DNA of 52,173 nucleotides from Comamonadaceae bacterium (GCA_008080595.1 VIKI01000002.1:1-52173), one strand, 5' to 3'. Shown: positions 19,712 through 29,111, numbered from the stretch's first letter. A program made the numbers and translations. Notes: generated by a model not told the origin, from the letters alone.

Positions 19712-22105
19712 ATGCCCTCCAAGACCCCATCCGCTTCATCTGAGGCATCAAAATCCTCTGTTCGACATTCCTCCATTCCTATGCATTGGGCTGTAAAAGG
19801 TCTACTTTGGAGCTTGGGCTTGATAGCCGCAGGCTTAGCCTCGGTGCTGCTGCTGGTCGCTGTGGCCATGGCGGTGGCGTTCCCCAACCTGCCTGATGTT
19901 TCTGATCTGTCCGACTATCGACCGAAACTTCCTCTTCGTATTTACTCGGTTGAAGGCACTTTGCTGGGTGAGTTTGGTGAGGAACGCCGCCGCTTCACCC
20001 GCATCCAGGACATTCCGAAAGTAATGAAAGATGCGGTTCTGTCGATTGAGGATGCCCGTTTTTACGAACACGGTGGTGTCGACTATAAAGGTCTGGTGCG
20101 CGCCGCACTGGCCAATCTGGGGCGAATCAAAAGCCAGGGCGCATCCACCATCACCATGCAAGTGGCACGAAATGTTTACCTGTCTTCGGAAAAAACCTAC
20201 ACCCGCAAGATTTATGAGATTTTGCTGACCTTCAAACTGGAACACACGCTGACCAAAGACCAGATTCTGGAGGTCTACATGAACCAGATTTTCCTTGGCA
20301 ACAGGGCTTATGGTTTTGCAGCCGCCTCCGAAGCCTATTTTGGAAAGCAACTCCAAAATGTCACCGTAGCTGAAGCCGCCATGCTGGCCGGGTTGCCCAA
20401 AGCCCCATCTGCCTACAACCCCATCAACAATCCCAAGCGCGCCAAGTCGCGCCAACTCTACATCATTGAACGGATGCTGGAAAACAGTTTTATCAGCGTC
20501 GATCAGGCCGATGCTGCCAAGCGCGAAGTGCTCAAAGTCAAGTCCAATTCAGACAACACAGGCGTTCATGCCGAATATGCGGCTGAAACCGTGCGGCAAT
20601 TGATGTTTACCCAATATGGCGAAGCCACCTACACGCGCGGACTCAATGTCTACACCACTTTGCGCGCAGAAGACCAGGCGGTGGCCTATAACTCACTGCG
20701 CCGTGGCATCATGAACTACGAGCGCCGACAAGTCTACCGGGGGCCGGAAAAATTCATCAGCCTGCCTGGAACTCCACAGGAAATTGAAGATGTCATTGAC
20801 GAAGCCCTGCAAGAACACCCTGACAACGGTGATGTGATGTCAGCCGTGGTGATGGATGCCAACCCGAAAAAAATCCAGGCCATGCGTCCCAACAGTGAAA
20901 TGATTGAAATCACCGGTGACGGCCTGAAACCCGCCCAATCCGGATTGTCTGACAAAGCTGCGGCCAACATCAAAATCCGCCGCGGAGCCATCATCCGGGT
21001 GGTTCAAACCCCCAAACAAACCTGGGAAATCACCCAACTCCCCGAAGTTGAAGGCGCTTTTGTGGCTATTGACCCGCGTGACGGTGCCATCAAAGCCATG
21101 GTCGGGGGCTTCGACTTTGCCAAAAACAAATTTAACCATGTCACCCAGGCCTGGCGGCAACCAGGCTCCAGCTTCAAACCGTTCATCTACTCCGCATCCC
21201 TTGAACATGGCTTGACCCCTGCCACCGTGATCAACGATGCCCCCTTGTTTTTCAGTGCCGGTGTCACCGGTGGTCAAGCCTGGGAGCCGAAAAACTACGA
21301 TGGCAAGTTTGAAGGCCCGATGACCATGCGCCGAGGTCTGGCCAAGTCAAAAAACATGATTTCCATCCGGATTTTGCAAACTGTTGGGGCCCAAAATGCT
21401 CAGGATTGGGCGACCCGCTTCGGCTTTGATGCCGACAAACATCCAGCCTACCTGACCATGGCCTTGGGTGCCGGCTCCGTCACACCGATGCAAATGGCAA
21501 CCGCGTATTCAGTCTTTGCCAACGGCGGCTACCGCGTCAACCCCTGGCTGGTTTCCAAGGTCACAGACCAAAACGGTAAAGTCCTGGTGCAAACCCCCAC
21601 CCCCGTCATTGATGAGTCGATGCGCGTGATTGATGCACGTAATGCCTTTGTGATGAACAGTTTGCTGCAAGAAGTCACCCGCTCGGGGACGGCCGCGTCG
21701 GCACAAGCCAAGCTCAAACGCCCCGATCTGTATGGCAAAACAGGTACCACCAATGACTCCATGGATGCCTGGTTTGCGGGTTACCAGCCCAGTCTGGCCG
21801 CCATCACCTGGATCGGCTACGACACCCCAAGAAAACTCGGTGACCGCGAAACCGGCGGCGGATTAAGCTTGCCAGTGTGGATCGATTTCATGACCAGTGC
21901 ACTCAAAAACGTTCCAGTCATGGAATATGACGTACCCGAAGGTGTCGTCAACTCAGGAGGTGAATGGTTTTACAGCGAATACGCAAGTGGTTCCGGTGTG
22001 GCCAATCTTGGCATGAGCGATGGTGCAGAGAACGCAGCGCCACAGGTCATTCCGCTTCCCGCTGCGGACGAGAAAAAGAAAATTCTGGATCTTTTCAAAA
22101 ATTGA
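19712..22105 (+). CDS. mrcA: Penicillin-binding protein 1A (bifunctional peptidoglycan synthase)
   Basis: Class A PBP that polymerises and cross-links peptidoglycan (also called PonA). It has 797 residues: a short cytoplasmic tail, one membrane helix (about 30-53), then the GT51 glycosyltransferase domain with IEDARFYEHGGVDYKG, GASTITMQVARNVYL and NQIFLGNRAYGF. The OB-like linker follows, then the transpeptidase domain with the active-site SxxK in QPGSSFKPFIY, SKN in LAKSKNMISIR, and KTGTTND. It is divergent from pilM, the classical arrangement in proteobacteria. Its stop is 10 bp from the convergent cyaY stop. Confidence 0.95.
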   Translation: MPSKTPSASSEASKSSVRHSSIPMHWAVKGLLWSLGLIAAGLASVLLLVAVAMAVAFPNLPDVSDLSDYRPKLPLRIYSVEGTLLGEFGEERRRFTRIQDIPKVMKDAVLSIEDARFYEHGGVDYKGLVRAALANLGRIKSQGASTITMQVARNVYLSSEKTYTRKIYEILLTFKLEHTLTKDQILEVYMNQIFLGNRAYGFAAASEAYFGKQLQNVTVAEAAMLAGLPKAPSAYNPINNPKRAKSRQLYIIERMLENSFISVDQADAAKREVLKVKSNSDNTGVHAEYAAETVRQLMFTQYGEATYTRGLNVYTTLRAEDQAVAYNSLRRGIMNYERRQVYRGPEKFISLPGTPQEIEDVIDEALQEHPDNGDVMSAVVMDANPKKIQAMRPNSEMIEITGDGLKPAQSGLSDKAAANIKIRRGAIIRVVQTPKQTWEITQLPEVEGAFVAIDPRDGAIKAMVGGFDFAKNKFNHVTQAWRQPGSSFKPFIYSASLEHGLTPATVINDAPLFFSAGVTGGQAWEPKNYDGKFEGPMTMRRGLAKSKNMISIRILQTVGAQNAQDWATRFGFDADKHPAYLTMALGAGSVTPMQMATAYSVFANGGYRVNPWLVSKVTDQNGKVLVQTPTPVIDESMRVIDARNAFVMNSLLQEVTRSGTAASAQAKLKRPDLYGKTGTTNDSMDAWFAGYQPSLAAITWIGYDTPRKLGDRETGGGLSLPVWIDFMTSALKNVPVMEYDVPEGVVNSGGEWFYSEYASGSGVANLGMSDGAENAAPQVIPLPAADEKKKILDLFKN

Positions 22106-22115
22106 TCACCGAACG

Positions 22116-22445
22116 TCAGACAGAAAAACTCAAGCTTGCGCCAGACTGCTCACTGGCGTAACGCGACAATGAAGCAAAAAATTCACCCTGACCCTTGGTA
22201 TCCATCCACTGATCGCCATCAAATTGATAGTGAAAACCACCACATTTGGCCGCCAGCCAGATCTCATGCAAGGGTTTTTGCAAATTGATCACAATTTGGC
22301 TGCGGTTGGCAAACACCAGAGTGATCATGCCCCCCGTGCGCTGGTTGTCGATGTCAGCATCGGTACTGTCATTGAGCCGGTCGCAACTGGCTTCTACGCC
22401 TTTGAGCACACGCTCTGCCAAATCCATGAATTCTGAGTCGGTCAT
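22116..22445 (-). CDS. cyaY: Frataxin-like iron-binding protein CyaY
   Basis: Bacterial frataxin that binds iron and modulates iron-sulfur cluster assembly. It has 109 residues. The acidic N-terminal helix [19 protein letters not shown] and [20 protein letters not shown], then [17 protein letters not shown] and GGFHYQF, match the family. The ATG at 22445 is chosen over an in-frame codon ten residues upstream because MTDSEF is the normal N-terminus and the upstream part overlaps the promoter space of the divergent lptM. Confidence 0.92.
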   Translation of the reverse strand: MTDSEFMDLAERVLKGVEASCDRLNDSTDADIDNQRTGGMITLVFANRSQIVINLQKPLHEIWLAAKCGGFHYQFDGDQWMDTKGQGEFFASLSRYASEQSGASLSFSV

Positions 22446-22457
22446 TACAATTTCACC

Positions 22458-22664
22458 ATGCTGTTGATTTCCCAAATTCTAGTGCGCACCCTTGCCCTTG
22501 CTCTCAGCGCGGTCGCTCTGGCAGGCTGCGGCCAACAAGGCCCTCTCTATTTGCCTCAGGCCCAAGGGACACATCGTGCCACTTTGCCAGAGTCCCTGCT
22601 CCCCGCCCTGAACCCATCGCCCACAATACCCGCGGCTGCTTCCTCAGCACCTCACAAACCCTAA
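22458..22664 (+). CDS. lptM: LptM-like lipoprotein (YifL family)
   Basis: A 68-residue lipoprotein with signal peptide and lipobox LAGC followed directly by GQQGPLYLP, the diagnostic sequence of LptM/YifL, which assists assembly of the LptDE lipopolysaccharide translocon. It is divergent from cyaY with 12 bp between starts, as in many proteobacteria. In most relatives lysA follows immediately. Here a dispersed repeat and msrQ on the other strand follow instead, so the lptM-lysA linkage is broken. Confidence 0.88.
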   Translation: MLLISQILVRTLALALSAVALAGCGQQGPLYLPQAQGTHRATLPESLLPALNPSPTIPAAASSAPHKP

Positions 22665-22699
22665 GTCGAGCGGCAGCCGGTCGCATTTTTACTATCAAT

Positions 22700-22746
22700 A
22701 AAATAGCTGCTTACGATTATTAATCAAGGTCTACAAGCTATTTTTG
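22700..22746 (+). repeat. Dispersed REP-like repeat at the msrQ 3' end
   Basis: AAAATAGCTGCTTACG, ATTATTAATCAAGG, then TCTACAAGCTATTTTTG. The outer arms (AAATAGC / GCTATTT) are inverted. The msrQ stop TAG (22731-22733, CTA on this strand) lies inside. Confidence 0.78.
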
Positions 22747-23372
22747 TTTATAAATCGCGACAATCTCCAGCCCAACAGGATCGCCAGTACTGCAGCGTAA
22801 ACAGCCACCTCGGCAAAGTCATTTTTACCGGCCCGCATCCAGTAAAAATGCAAAATAGCCAAACCCGCCACGATGTAGACCGATTGGTGCAGACGCCGCC
22901 AATTTTGACCACCGAGTGCGCGGATCGCCCGGTTGAATGATGTCAGCGCCAAAGCACTCAAAATCACAAACGCGGCAAAGCCCACCAAAATAAACGGCCG
23001 TTTGCTGATGTCTTTGGCAATATCTGTCAGATCCAGCCCCATGTCAAAGACGCTGTAACTCAGCAGGTGCAACACCACATAAAAATACACCAACAAGCCC
23101 AACATGCGCCTGAAACGGGCCAAGGCTGGATTGCCGCTCAGCACCCGCCAGGGCGTGATGGCCAACACCAAACACAAAAATCGCAGACTCCAGTCGCCTG
23201 TGCCACGCACCAGCGCTTCTGCAGGATTGGCCCCCAACTGATCCAGCATGGCCGCCCAAACCAGATACCCAATGGGTAGCAAGGCCAGCACCGACACCAA
23301 CGGTTTGGCCAGTCGATGCTGGCAAACCACCTTGAAATCTGGCAAAAAACCCGACACCAGCCCCTCGAACAT
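22731..23372 (-). CDS. msrQ: Heme-binding membrane subunit MsrQ of the periplasmic methionine sulfoxide reductase
   Basis: Six-helix b-type heme protein (formerly YedZ) that passes electrons from the quinone pool or flavin reductase to MsrP. It has 213 residues. Conserved His residues are in VYFYVVLHLLSY, LHQSVYIVAGLAILHFYW (two His), with SLRFLCLVLAITPWR near the second helix. The ATG at 23372 overlaps the msrP stop (TGATG). The last residues (…FINKNSL) and the stop codon are encoded within the dispersed repeat. Confidence 0.92.
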   Translation of the reverse strand: MFEGLVSGFLPDFKVVCQHRLAKPLVSVLALLPIGYLVWAAMLDQLGANPAEALVRGTGDWSLRFLCLVLAITPWRVLSGNPALARFRRMLGLLVYFYVVLHLLSYSVFDMGLDLTDIAKDISKRPFILVGFAAFVILSALALTSFNRAIRALGGQNWRRLHQSVYIVAGLAILHFYWMRAGKNDFAEVAVYAAVLAILLGWRLSRFINKNSL

Positions 23373-24370
23373 CAAAAATTCTTGCTCAGATCCATGCCGG
23401 CATACAACTGCCCCACCTGAGCTTCATAGCCGTTGAACATCAAGGTCTTGCGTTTTTTGGCGAACAAACCATCTTCACCAATCCGCCGCTCCGTGGCCTG
23501 ACTCCAACGCGGGTGATCCACATCCGGGTTCACGTTCGAATAAAACCCGTATTCATTGGCCGCCGCCTTGTTCCACGCAGTACCCGGCTGCTTCTCGGTA
23601 AAGCGGATTTTCACCAGGCTCTTGCCACTCTTGAAACCATATTTCCAGGGCACCACCAGGCGCAAGGGTGCCCCACTTTGCTTCGGCAGCACCTCGCCAT
23701 ACATGCCAAACGCCAACAGGGTCAGCGGATGCATGGCTTCATCCATACGCAAACCTTCGACATACGGCCAGTCCAGCACCCGTCCAGCCACACCCGGCAT
23801 GGTCTTGGGGTCGGCCAACGTGACAAACTCCACATACTTCGCCCCGCCCAGGGGCTCCACCCGTTTGATCAGTTCCGACAAGGAATAGCCCACCCACGGA
23901 ATCACCATCGACCAGCCCTCGACGCAGCGCAGGCGGTAAATCCGCTCCTCCTGAGCACTGAGCTTAAGCAAATCTTCCAGCGCATAGCGCCCTGGTTTTT
24001 TCACCAACCCCTCAATCTCGACCGTCCACGGGCTGGTTTTCAGGGACTGTGCCGCTCTCGCCGGATCAGATTTGTCCGTGCCAAATTCATAAAAATTGTT
24101 GTAAGTGCTGGCGTGTTTGTAGTCAGTGACCTTCTCCATGCTCAACGCACCTGCCACACGGGTTTTGCCATGCGCCAAAGCAGCCTGCTGGCCGGGGGCT
24201 GTCCAGCTTTGCGCCAAAGCTTCGCGGGAGGCCCAGGAAGCCATGGCAGCACCAGCCGCACCAGAGGCCATCCAGCGGATCAGATCACGGCGGGACTGGT
24301 AAGCGGCCAGAGGAGTGATCTCACTGGAGACCGGGTGAACAAAGCCTTGAGCATTGGACTGAATGAGCAT
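23372..24370 (-). CDS. msrP: Periplasmic molybdoenzyme MsrP (methionine sulfoxide reductase catalytic subunit)
   Basis: Repairs oxidised methionines in periplasmic proteins using a molybdopterin cofactor (formerly YedY). It has 332 residues. It begins [20 protein letters not shown], with a Tat signal ([17 protein letters not shown]). The Mo-ligand Cys lies in [15 protein letters not shown]. Other conserved parts are [26 protein letters not shown] and [20 protein letters not shown] sits seven bases before the ATG. It is translationally coupled to msrQ. Confidence 0.95.
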   Translation of the reverse strand: MLIQSNAQGFVHPVSSEITPLAAYQSRRDLIRWMASGAAGAAMASWASREALAQSWTAPGQQAALAHGKTRVAGALSMEKVTDYKHASTYNNFYEFGTDKSDPARAAQSLKTSPWTVEIEGLVKKPGRYALEDLLKLSAQEERIYRLRCVEGWSMVIPWVGYSLSELIKRVEPLGGAKYVEFVTLADPKTMPGVAGRVLDWPYVEGLRMDEAMHPLTLLAFGMYGEVLPKQSGAPLRLVVPWKYGFKSGKSLVKIRFTEKQPGTAWNKAAANEYGFYSNVNPDVDHPRWSQATERRIGEDGLFAKKRKTLMFNGYEAQVGQLYAGMDLSKNF

Positions 24371-24477
24371 GGTAGATTTCCTTCGTCTCGGTTGAACCAA
24401 TGAGTCGACCGAGCATAGGACTTCTTACAAAAATTTGCGCTGCCCCCGCCCAAATCCCCTGCAGCAGCCGAGCATCC

Positions 24478-24516
24478 AATAAAAAAGGCAGCCTGAAAAC
24501 AAGCTGCCTTTTTATT
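24478..24516. terminator. Bidirectional rho-independent terminator
   Basis: The arms AATAAAAAAGGCAGC and GCTGCCTTTTTATT are near-perfect inverted repeats around a 10-base loop, with A and T runs on the outside. It lies 48 bp beyond the stop of the cytochrome c gene and upstream of msrP, so it ends the cytochrome transcript and insulates msrPQ. Confidence 0.85.
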
Positions 24517-24564
24517 GGGCAAAGATGAATCCCTTCACCTGCCAGCATGAAACCCGAAAAAAAA

Positions 24565-25194
24565 TCAGCGCAAGCCAGCAATGTAATCCGCCAGCGCCTT
24601 GATTTCACGGTCATTCAACTTGGCTGCAATTTGAGTCATTTGCTGACTGTTGTTACGCACACCATCACGGAAGGCGGTCAACTGCGCTACCGCATATTCG
24701 GCATGCTGACCACTCAAACGTGGGTACTGGGCCGGGATACCTGCACCATTCGGGCTATGGCAACCTGCACAGGCCGGAATCTGGCGGTCGGCAATGCCAC
24801 CACGGTAAATCTTTTCACCCAACAACACCTGAGCTTTGTCTTGCGCTGCTCCAGGCGTGGCTTTTTTGCTGGCCAGCCAGAAAGCAATATTTTTCATGTC
24901 GTCATCACTCAACGCAGCCGCCATACCCGTCATCACGGCGTTTTCACGTTTGCCCGCCTTGAATTCCGTCAACTGCTTGACAATGTATTGCGGGTGCTGT
25001 TGAGCCAGTTTGGGATTCACAGGAATCAGGGAATTGCCGTCAGGCGCATGACAGGCTGCACAAACCCCACCAAAACTGGCTTCCCCTTTAGCCAGGTCAG
25101 CCTTGGCAGGGGCTGCAACGGTTTCATTCGCAAAACTAGAAAAAACAGCGGTGACCAACGCGGCAGCAACGGTGAATGTGGCAATCAGCTTCAT
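24565..25194 (-). CDS. Di-heme cytochrome c4-like protein
   Basis: Periplasmic electron carrier with two c-type hemes. It has 209 residues with a Sec signal peptide (MKLIATFTVAAALVTAVFSS). Two CxxCH motifs are present (CAACH and CAGCH), each in a cytochrome c domain of about 90 residues. Axial Met ligands are plausible in the ENAVMTGM and NNSQQMTQIA regions. The halves are homologous, the pattern of cytochrome c4. It is divergent from the yihA GTPase, the typical order in Burkholderiales. Confidence 0.9.
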   Translation of the reverse strand: MKLIATFTVAAALVTAVFSSFANETVAAPAKADLAKGEASFGGVCAACHAPDGNSLIPVNPKLAQQHPQYIVKQLTEFKAGKRENAVMTGMAAALSDDDMKNIAFWLASKKATPGAAQDKAQVLLGEKIYRGGIADRQIPACAGCHSPNGAGIPAQYPRLSGQHAEYAVAQLTAFRDGVRNNSQQMTQIAAKLNDREIKALADYIAGLR

Positions 25195-25237
25195 AAATGG
25201 ACGTTCAGTTGAGTGTGTGGGGAAAACCCTGCAATTC

Positions 25238-25243
25238 TACAAT
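25238..25243 (+). promoter_or_regulatory. Candidate -10 box for yihA/engB
   Basis: TACAAT in the sequence TTCTACAATGAG, 26 bases before the ATG at 25269. If it is the -10 box, transcription begins near 25250, and the ATG inside this motif (25242) cannot be the start. The -35 is not obvious. Confidence 0.35.
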
Positions 25244-25268
25244 GAGCCAATTCAACAGTCTGCCCACC

Positions 25269-26003
25269 ATGACCCACCCTAACAGCCAACCCTCGCCCCA
25301 ATTACCCTCCACAGGTGACAACACCGCTCAAACGATCAGTCCCGCCGTGGCTTTAGGTTGGCTACACACCGCAAAATTCCTCACCACCGCACCCCAGTTG
25401 CAGTTTTTACCTGCACTGGATGTGCCTGAAATCGCTTTTGTCGGGCGCTCCAATGCGGGCAAGTCCACCTGCATCAACACTCTGACACAACAAAAGCAGT
25501 TGGCCTTTGCCTCCAAAAAACCCGGGCGCACCCAGCACATCAATTTGTTTTCTCTAGGCAAACAGGGCATCACCGATGCCGTGCTGGCCGACTTGCCAGG
25601 CTATGGCTATGCAGCCGTCCCCAAGCAAGACAAGATTCGCTGGCAACAGGTCATGGCCAACTACCTGATCACCCGCGAAAACCTCAAAGCCATTGTGCTG
25701 ATGTGTGACCCTCGCCACGGGCTGACCGAACTCGACGAGGTGCTGCTGGACGTGGTGCGCCCACGGGTTGAAGAAGGCCTGAATTTTTTGGTTATTCTGA
25801 CCAAATCCGACAAACTCACCCGCGCCGAGCAAACCAAAGCACTGTCCATCATGAAACTCAACGCTGGCGGCGGCGAAGTGCGCCTGTTTTCAGCCACCAA
25901 GCGCCAGGGAATTGATGAGGTCGCCACCCTGCTATGGCAATGGGCGCACCCTGCATCACCCGCCAAAACTCAAATGCAAGCACCAGAGAAAACTATCGAA
26001 TAA
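25269..26003 (+). CDS. yihA: Ribosome-biogenesis GTPase YihA/YsxC (EngB)
   Basis: Essential GTPase for assembly of the 50S subunit. It has G1 GRSNAGKST, G2 around KPGRTQHINLF, G3 DLPGYGYAAV, G4 TKSD and G5 FSATKRQG. It has 244 residues from the ATG at 25269. An ATG nine codons upstream (25242) is also in frame but lies within a probable -10 box, and the N-terminus is variable in the family. The stop TAA (26001-26003) is the first part of a dispersed repeat copy that also supplies the stop of the convergent lpxL gene. Confidence 0.9.
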   Translation: MTHPNSQPSPQLPSTGDNTAQTISPAVALGWLHTAKFLTTAPQLQFLPALDVPEIAFVGRSNAGKSTCINTLTQQKQLAFASKKPGRTQHINLFSLGKQGITDAVLADLPGYGYAAVPKQDKIRWQQVMANYLITRENLKAIVLMCDPRHGLTELDEVLLDVVRPRVEEGLNFLVILTKSDKLTRAEQTKALSIMKLNAGGGEVRLFSATKRQGIDEVATLLWQWAHPASPAKTQMQAPEKTIE

Positions 26004-26050
26004 ATAGCGGCTTGCGCTTATTCCTCAATCATCAGAAGCCATTTTTATCT
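26001..26050 (+). repeat. Dispersed REP-like repeat filling the yihA-lpxL gap
   Basis: TAAATAGCGGCTTGCGC, TTATTCCTCAATC, ATCAGAAGCCATTTTTATC. Its left edge holds the yihA stop (26001-26003) and its right edge the TAA of the convergent acyltransferase gene (26045-26047), so it is the whole intergenic space. Confidence 0.72.
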
Positions 26051-26914
26051 ATAAAAATCAGCCTCACCTGCGGGTCGATCCTTGAAGCGCTTGTGCACCC
26101 AGTAATACTGCTCGGGCATGGCATCGATGTAGCTTTGCAGGCGCGCATTCATCAACGCCGTGTCGGCCTGCACATCTTCTGAAGGGAAGTTCTCCCAGGC
26201 GGGTAACACCTGCACTTCATACCCCTGATCGGTCATACGGGTCAGCACCGGCACCACCTTGGCACGCCCCAATTTGGCAAAGCGTGAGAGAGAGGGAACG
26301 GTGGCCGCACTGATGCCATAAAACGGCACAAACAGCGACTCATGCGGGCCAAAATTCATGTCGGGCAGCAGGTACAGCACATCGCCCTGACGCAGGCTCG
26401 ACACAATACTTTTCACCCCCTCCACCCGGCCAAACAAGCGGCCGGAACCAAAGCGTTGGCGGCCTTGCAAAATCCAGGCATCGGCCACCTTGTTGGCCTG
26501 ATCGGTGTAAATCGTGGTGAAACGCCGGGGCAACTGCTGGGTCAGCGCCGTCCACCCAGCATCCAGCCCGACAAAATGCGGCGCAAAAATCACGGTGGAT
26601 GCGCTGCCATCCAGCTCACCTACATCACCCGTCAAACTCAAGCGTTGGCGTAACAGGGCTGCAGAACCATGCCAAAGCCAGCCACGATCCAGCCAGGCCT
26701 GGGCAAAACGCACAAACACCCGGCGCGTCAAGGCGCGCACCTGCGCGTCATTCAGTGCCGGAAAGCACTGCCGCAAATTGACCTGAACCACCCGCCGCCG
26801 AGAACCCACTACGGCGTGCAAGATACCCCCTAAAACCCAGCCCAAAGCACGCACCCAAGCCAGGGGCAAATAAACCAAAACACGCATCAACCCAAGCAGC
26901 AAACGGGTGCCCAT
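26045..26914 (-). CDS. lpxL: Lipid A biosynthesis acyltransferase (LpxL/HtrB family)
   Basis: Inner-membrane acyltransferase that adds a secondary acyl chain to Kdo2-lipid IVA. It has 289 residues. An N-terminal hydrophobic segment is followed by the catalytic HX4D motif in FAPHFVGLD, by YTDQANKVADAWILQGR, and by LLPDMNFGPHESLFVPFYG, all typical of LpxL. The C-terminus ends YYWVHKRFKDRP, also typical. It follows a second, broken member of the family by 14 bp, so the two form an operon divergent from metK. Confidence 0.92.
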   Translation of the reverse strand: MGTRLLLGLMRVLVYLPLAWVRALGWVLGGILHAVVGSRRRVVQVNLRQCFPALNDAQVRALTRRVFVRFAQAWLDRGWLWHGSAALLRQRLSLTGDVGELDGSASTVIFAPHFVGLDAGWTALTQQLPRRFTTIYTDQANKVADAWILQGRQRFGSGRLFGRVEGVKSIVSSLRQGDVLYLLPDMNFGPHESLFVPFYGISAATVPSLSRFAKLGRAKVVPVLTRMTDQGYEVQVLPAWENFPSEDVQADTALMNARLQSYIDAMPEQYYWVHKRFKDRPAGEADFYR

Positions 26915-26928
26915 GTGTCTCTACCCCC

Positions 26929-27718
26929 TCAAAGCGTTGCACGCGGCTGCTTGTAGCGCGCATAGCCCCACAAATACTGCTGCGGGCACTGCATCACCAA
27001 GGATTCCATGGCATGGTTGATGGCACTCACCGCTTCAGGCAAGGTCGCAGGCAACTCGACATTCAAGGGCTGCACATGCACCCTGAAACCACGCCCCCAG
27101 GACAAGCGTTCACCCCAAGCCAGCAGCACACTCGCGCCGGTTTGCTGCACCAAACGCACGGACAAGGTCATGGTGTAAGCCTGCTGACCAAAAAATGCGG
27201 CCATCACACCCATGCCCTGCGGTGGCACCTGATCAGGCAACAGGCCGACCGACTCGCCGTTTTTCAGCGCCTTGATCATCTGCTTGACCCCTGAGAGCGT
27301 GGTGGGCGCAGTCAACAAACCGGGGCGCTGGCGCGAAGCCTGCACCACGGCACGCAACCAAGTCTGGCGGGGTGGCCGAAACAACACCGTCATCGGTTTA
27401 CCGGTCACCCCATAACGCTGCGCATAAGCCTGCGCCGTGATCTCAAAACGCCAAGGCAGCATCCACATGCTCAGCCCCATCCCAAAACACCGACACCGGC
27501 CGCCCCAGCCACAGGCGCGGCAGCTCCAGCACCAGCTTGCCACTTTCCCCCACCGCAGCCAGCCAGCTGGACATGGACAAACCCGCCAACCGGGCATGGC
27601 TGACGAAGCGTCGCCGATACACCCCCGAAAAAACAAACGCCAGCCAGCCCAACACCCAACCTTGGGCATGCAGCAGCCACAATGGGAGATAAGACATGAA
27701 CTTGAAAAGGGTGATCAT
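26929..27718 (-). pseudogene. Second LpxL-family acyltransferase, broken by an internal deletion and frameshift
   Basis: The 5' part (from the ATG at 27718) reads MITLFKFMSYLPLWLL … DGAEHVDAALA and then hits a stop at 27443-27445. The 3' part, in another frame, resumes at FEITAQAYAQRYG and continues normally (KALKNGESVGLLPDQVPPQG, QCPQQYLWGYARYK) to 26929. In intact relatives about 15 residues carrying the catalytic His (R.KGIL.LTPH.GC before FE) lie between these parts. Here the junction goes straight from GCCTTGGCG to TTTTGAGATC. Both the frame and the active site are lost, so it should be inactive unless this is an assembly error. Confidence 0.85.
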
Positions 27719-27737
27719 AGGGTGAGATAAACTACGC

Positions 27738-27807
27738 GGTGTCGCCGAGTTACAGAACTACTTGCAGGGCGACACCCACAACGGCTGTCCAACAGGCCGC
27801 CATTGTG
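27738..27807 (+). promoter_or_regulatory. Structured leader upstream of metK (two stem-loops)
   Basis: First hairpin: GGTGTCGCC (27738-27746) pairs perfectly with GGCGACACC (27768-27776) across a 21-base loop. Second hairpin directly after: CACAACGGC…GCCGCCATTGTG (27777-27807), closed by CACAA/TTGTG and CGGC/GCCG. A further AGCGTTCGCT palindrome lies at about 27837-27846. The 190-bp gap thus looks structured, as in a metabolite-sensing leader, but I could not match it to a known SAM or SAH riboswitch class. Confidence 0.4.
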
Positions 27808-27908
27808 CCTTGTCAAACCATTGACACCTCTGCTAAAGCGTTCGCTGAAAGCCCCTAAAAGCCGAAGCAACGCAAACCGGTTGTTTTATTTTTAGGAGCT
27901 TATCAATC

Positions 27909-29090
27909 ATGTCAAACGACTTTCTTTTCACCTCCGAATCCGTCTCGGAAGGTCACCCCGACAAGGTGGCAGACCAGATTTCCGATGCGATTCTGGATGC
28001 CATCTTCAAGCAAGACCCCAAGTCCCGCGTCGCCGCTGAAACCCTGACCAACACCGGTCTGGTGGTGCTGGCCGGTGAAATCACCACCAACGCCAATGTC
28101 GACTACATCCAGGTGGCGCGTGACACCATCAAGCGTATTGGCTACGACAACACCGAGTACGGCATCGACTACAAAGGCTGTGCCGTGCTGGTGGCCTACG
28201 ACAAGCAAAGCAATGACATCGCCCAGGGCGTGGATCATGCGTCAGACGACCACCTCAACACCGGTGCGGGCGACCAGGGCCTGATGTTTGGCTACGCCTG
28301 CAACGAAACCCCCGAGCTGATGCCCGCGCCGATCTACTACGCCCACCGCCTGGTGGAGCGCCAGGCCCAGTTGCGCAAAGATGGCCGCCTGCCCTTTTTG
28401 CGCCCGGATGCCAAGAGCCAGGTCACCATGCGTTATGTGGACGGTAAGCCCCACAGCATCGACACCGTGGTGCTATCCACCCAGCACAGCCCTGAGATGA
28501 GCCTGGGCCACCGCATGACCGATGCGTTCTACGAAGCCGTTCGTGAAGAAATCATCAAACCCGTGTTGCCCAAGGAATGGCTCACCGAAGACACCAAGTA
28601 CCTGATCAACCCCACCGGTCGTTTTGTCGTCGGTGGCCCGCAAGGTGACTGCGGCCTGACCGGGCGCAAAATCATTGTGGACACCTACGGCGGTGCCTGC
28701 CCCCACGGCGGTGGTGCGTTCAGCGGTAAAGACCCAACGAAAGTGGATCGCTCTGCCGCCTACGCCGCCCGTTATGTGGCCAAAAACATCGTCGCAGCCG
28801 GCTTGGCGCGGCAATGCCAGATCCAGGTCGCCTACGCCATTGGTGTGGCCAAACCGATGAACGTCACGGTCTACACCGAAGGCACCGGCGTGATCCCGGA
28901 CGAGGAAATCGCAGCCCTGGTCAACATCCACTTCGACCTGCGCCCACGCGGCATCATCCAGATGCTGGATCTGCTGCGCCCGATCTACGAGAAGACCGCC
29001 GCCTACGGCCACTTTGGCCGCGAAGAGCCCGAGTTCACCTGGGAACGCACCGACCGCGCCGCTGCCCTGCGTGCCGCGGCCGGCCTGTAA
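27909..29090 (+). CDS. metK: S-adenosylmethionine synthetase MetK
   Basis: Makes S-adenosylmethionine from methionine and ATP. It has 393 residues, full length. Motifs: [20 protein letters not shown] at the N-terminus, [12 protein letters not shown] (methionine-binding signature), [20 protein letters not shown] (phosphate-binding loop) and [19 protein letters not shown] precedes the ATG by nine bases. It is divergent from the lpxL operon; the 190-bp gap holds a structured leader. A glycosyltransferase gene follows by 21 bp and may be read through. Confidence 0.97.
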   Translation: MSNDFLFTSESVSEGHPDKVADQISDAILDAIFKQDPKSRVAAETLTNTGLVVLAGEITTNANVDYIQVARDTIKRIGYDNTEYGIDYKGCAVLVAYDKQSNDIAQGVDHASDDHLNTGAGDQGLMFGYACNETPELMPAPIYYAHRLVERQAQLRKDGRLPFLRPDAKSQVTMRYVDGKPHSIDTVVLSTQHSPEMSLGHRMTDAFYEAVREEIIKPVLPKEWLTEDTKYLINPTGRFVVGGPQGDCGLTGRKIIVDTYGGACPHGGGAFSGKDPTKVDRSAAYAARYVAKNIVAAGLARQCQIQVAYAIGVAKPMNVTVYTEGTGVIPDEEIAALVNIHFDLRPRGIIQMLDLLRPIYEKTAAYGHFGREEPEFTWERTDRAAALRAAAGL

Positions 29091-29111
29091 GCCCCGCCTG
29101 AACCCCCACCG

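Noticed and set aside
23513..24403. 296-codon frame antisense to msrP
   Set aside because: msrP is intact with cofactor-binding motifs; the antisense frame has none.
27820..27848. TTGACA (27820-27825) as a -35 box for metK
   Set aside because: No acceptable -10 hexamer lies 16-18 bases downstream.
27820..27870. SAM-II or SAH riboswitch before metK
   Set aside because: A CTAAAAG-like tail and small palindromes are present, but the conserved core bases of these classes could not be aligned by eye. Only a generic structured leader is claimed.
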